DNA from: a bacterium
GTDB lineage: Bacteria > Desulfobacterota > Deferrimicrobia > Deferrimicrobiales > Deferrimicrobiaceae
Direction of reading: 5' to 3'
Assembly: GCA_020056545.1 (NCBI GenBank)
Contig: JAGVHM010000045.1
Coordinates: 1-5,258 of the forward strand
Length of the DNA stretch: 5,258 nt
A program made the position numbers and the translations under genes. Position 1 is the first letter of the stretch; each line of letters begins with the position of its first letter. Shown here one piece after another: positions 4,991 to 5,258 of this stretch. A model generated the notes under the pieces. That model saw nothing but the letters and a program-made list of their open reading frames with translations. It made no database searches and had not been told where the DNA came from.

Positions 4991-5200
4991 ATGCTTATCA
5001 TCACGAAACGCAACGCGCCGGAAGAGGCGCTGGACGCGATCAAGTCGTACCTGATCGACCACGGATTCGACATCCACCAGTCGACGGGCGCAAACCGCAT
5101 CATCATCGGAGTCATCGGAGACACCGACACCCTGGATTCCAGGGAGATCGAGGCGCTGCCCGGCGTCAGCCAGGTGGTCCGGATCAGAAAGGACGACTGA
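4991..5200 (+). CDS. Free-standing DAHP-synthase N-terminal-like (ferredoxin-like) domain
   Basis: Encodes 69 residues. It resembles the N-terminal ferredoxin-like domain of type I-beta DAHP synthases such as Thermotoga AroG/AroF: an MLIITKRNAPEE start, GFDIHQSTGANRIIIGVIGDT in the middle and EALPGVSQVVRIRK at the end. In those enzymes this ACT-like domain mediates feedback inhibition by aromatic amino acids and runs into the barrel through a PYKLxSRE-type linker. Here a TGA follows KDD, just where the linker would begin. The next 58 bases show no linker-like sequence in any frame, so it looks like a genuine stand-alone domain. AAGGA (4978-4982) lies 8 nt before the ATG, inside the end of aroQ, so translation is probably coupled. 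A regulatory role toward AroQ or a separate DAHP synthase is an inference. Confidence 0.78.
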   Translation: MLIITKRNAPEEALDAIKSYLIDHGFDIHQSTGANRIIIGVIGDTDTLDSREIEALPGVSQVVRIRKDD

Positions 5201-5237
5201 ACACCGGCCTTTTCCAGGAAAGCATCGCCATTGTTCC

Positions 5238-5258
5238 AGGGGAATATCGAACAGATGA
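5238..5258 (+). other. Possible start of the next gene, cut by the window edge
   Basis: AGGGGAA (5238-5244) stands 10 nt before an ATG at 5255, the last complete codon of the window. The 54 nt between the preceding stop and this ATG contain no other obvious start with a ribosome binding site. If real, the gene would be the third of the aromatic operon. Its identity cannot be read from here. Confidence 0.25.

Noticed and set aside
4550..5077. Minus-strand open frame of 175 codons opposite aroQ
   Set aside because: It is Arg/Ser-rich shadow sequence running across the terminator and two plus-strand genes, with no domain.
5198..5258. Frameshifted DAHP synthase continuing after the 69-residue domain
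   Set aside because: None of the three frames after the stop shows the PYKLxSRE-type linker. A ribosome binding site and ATG appear at the window end instead.

Overview
The window is a compact, GC-rich bacterial chromosomal segment holding nine recognisable genes in two opposed groups. Seven lie on the minus strand and read, in transcription order, prs, rplY (long CTC form), pth, rpsF, ssb, rpsR and rplI. On the plus strand lie a small secreted Lys/Ala-rich protein with its own intrinsic terminator, then a monofunctional AroQ chorismate mutase and a 69-residue free-standing domain resembling the N-terminal regulatory domain of type I DAHP synthases. The prs-rplY-pth-rpsF...rpsR-rplI order recalls Geobacter-like and other deltaproteobacterial genomes. 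The high GC, the CTC-type L25 and the cysteine-containing bS18 are compatible with that. This placement is an inference from gene order and style, not a proof.

Minus strand (about 3970 down to 4): the cluster probably begins at a sigma70-like promoter upstream of a GTG start for prs. Genes are packed with 9-13 nt gaps or overlaps. The exceptions are rplY/pth, which overlap by 47 nt, and ssb/rpsR, which are 49 nt apart. The cluster couples PRPP synthesis, ribosomal proteins (bL25, bS6, bS18, bL9), peptidyl-tRNA recycling and single-stranded DNA binding. The 3' end of pth carries an unusual tail of about 30 codons containing two hairpin-forming sequences, the last sitting directly in front of the rpsF ribosome binding site.

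Divergent intergenic region (3896-4207): it contains the putative prs promoter, a 12-bp purine-rich tandem repeat, an AT-rich island flanked by two related TCCGG/CCGGA dyads, and the start region of the small secreted protein.

Plus strand (4208-5258): the secreted protein ends in a strong rho-independent terminator, so the aromatic amino acid genes after it form a separate unit. The chorismate mutase has all six expected active-site positions. The free-standing domain begins 3 bases after its stop codon and is probably co-translated with it. The window ends at a possible start codon of the next gene.

Most of the window is ordinary housekeeping. The points worth a second look are the stand-alone DAHP-synthase-like domain next to AroQ, the palindromic insertion in pth before rpsF, and the repeat and dyad structure between the divergent units. 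No CRISPR array, transposon, tRNA, rRNA or clearly new defence system is visible.
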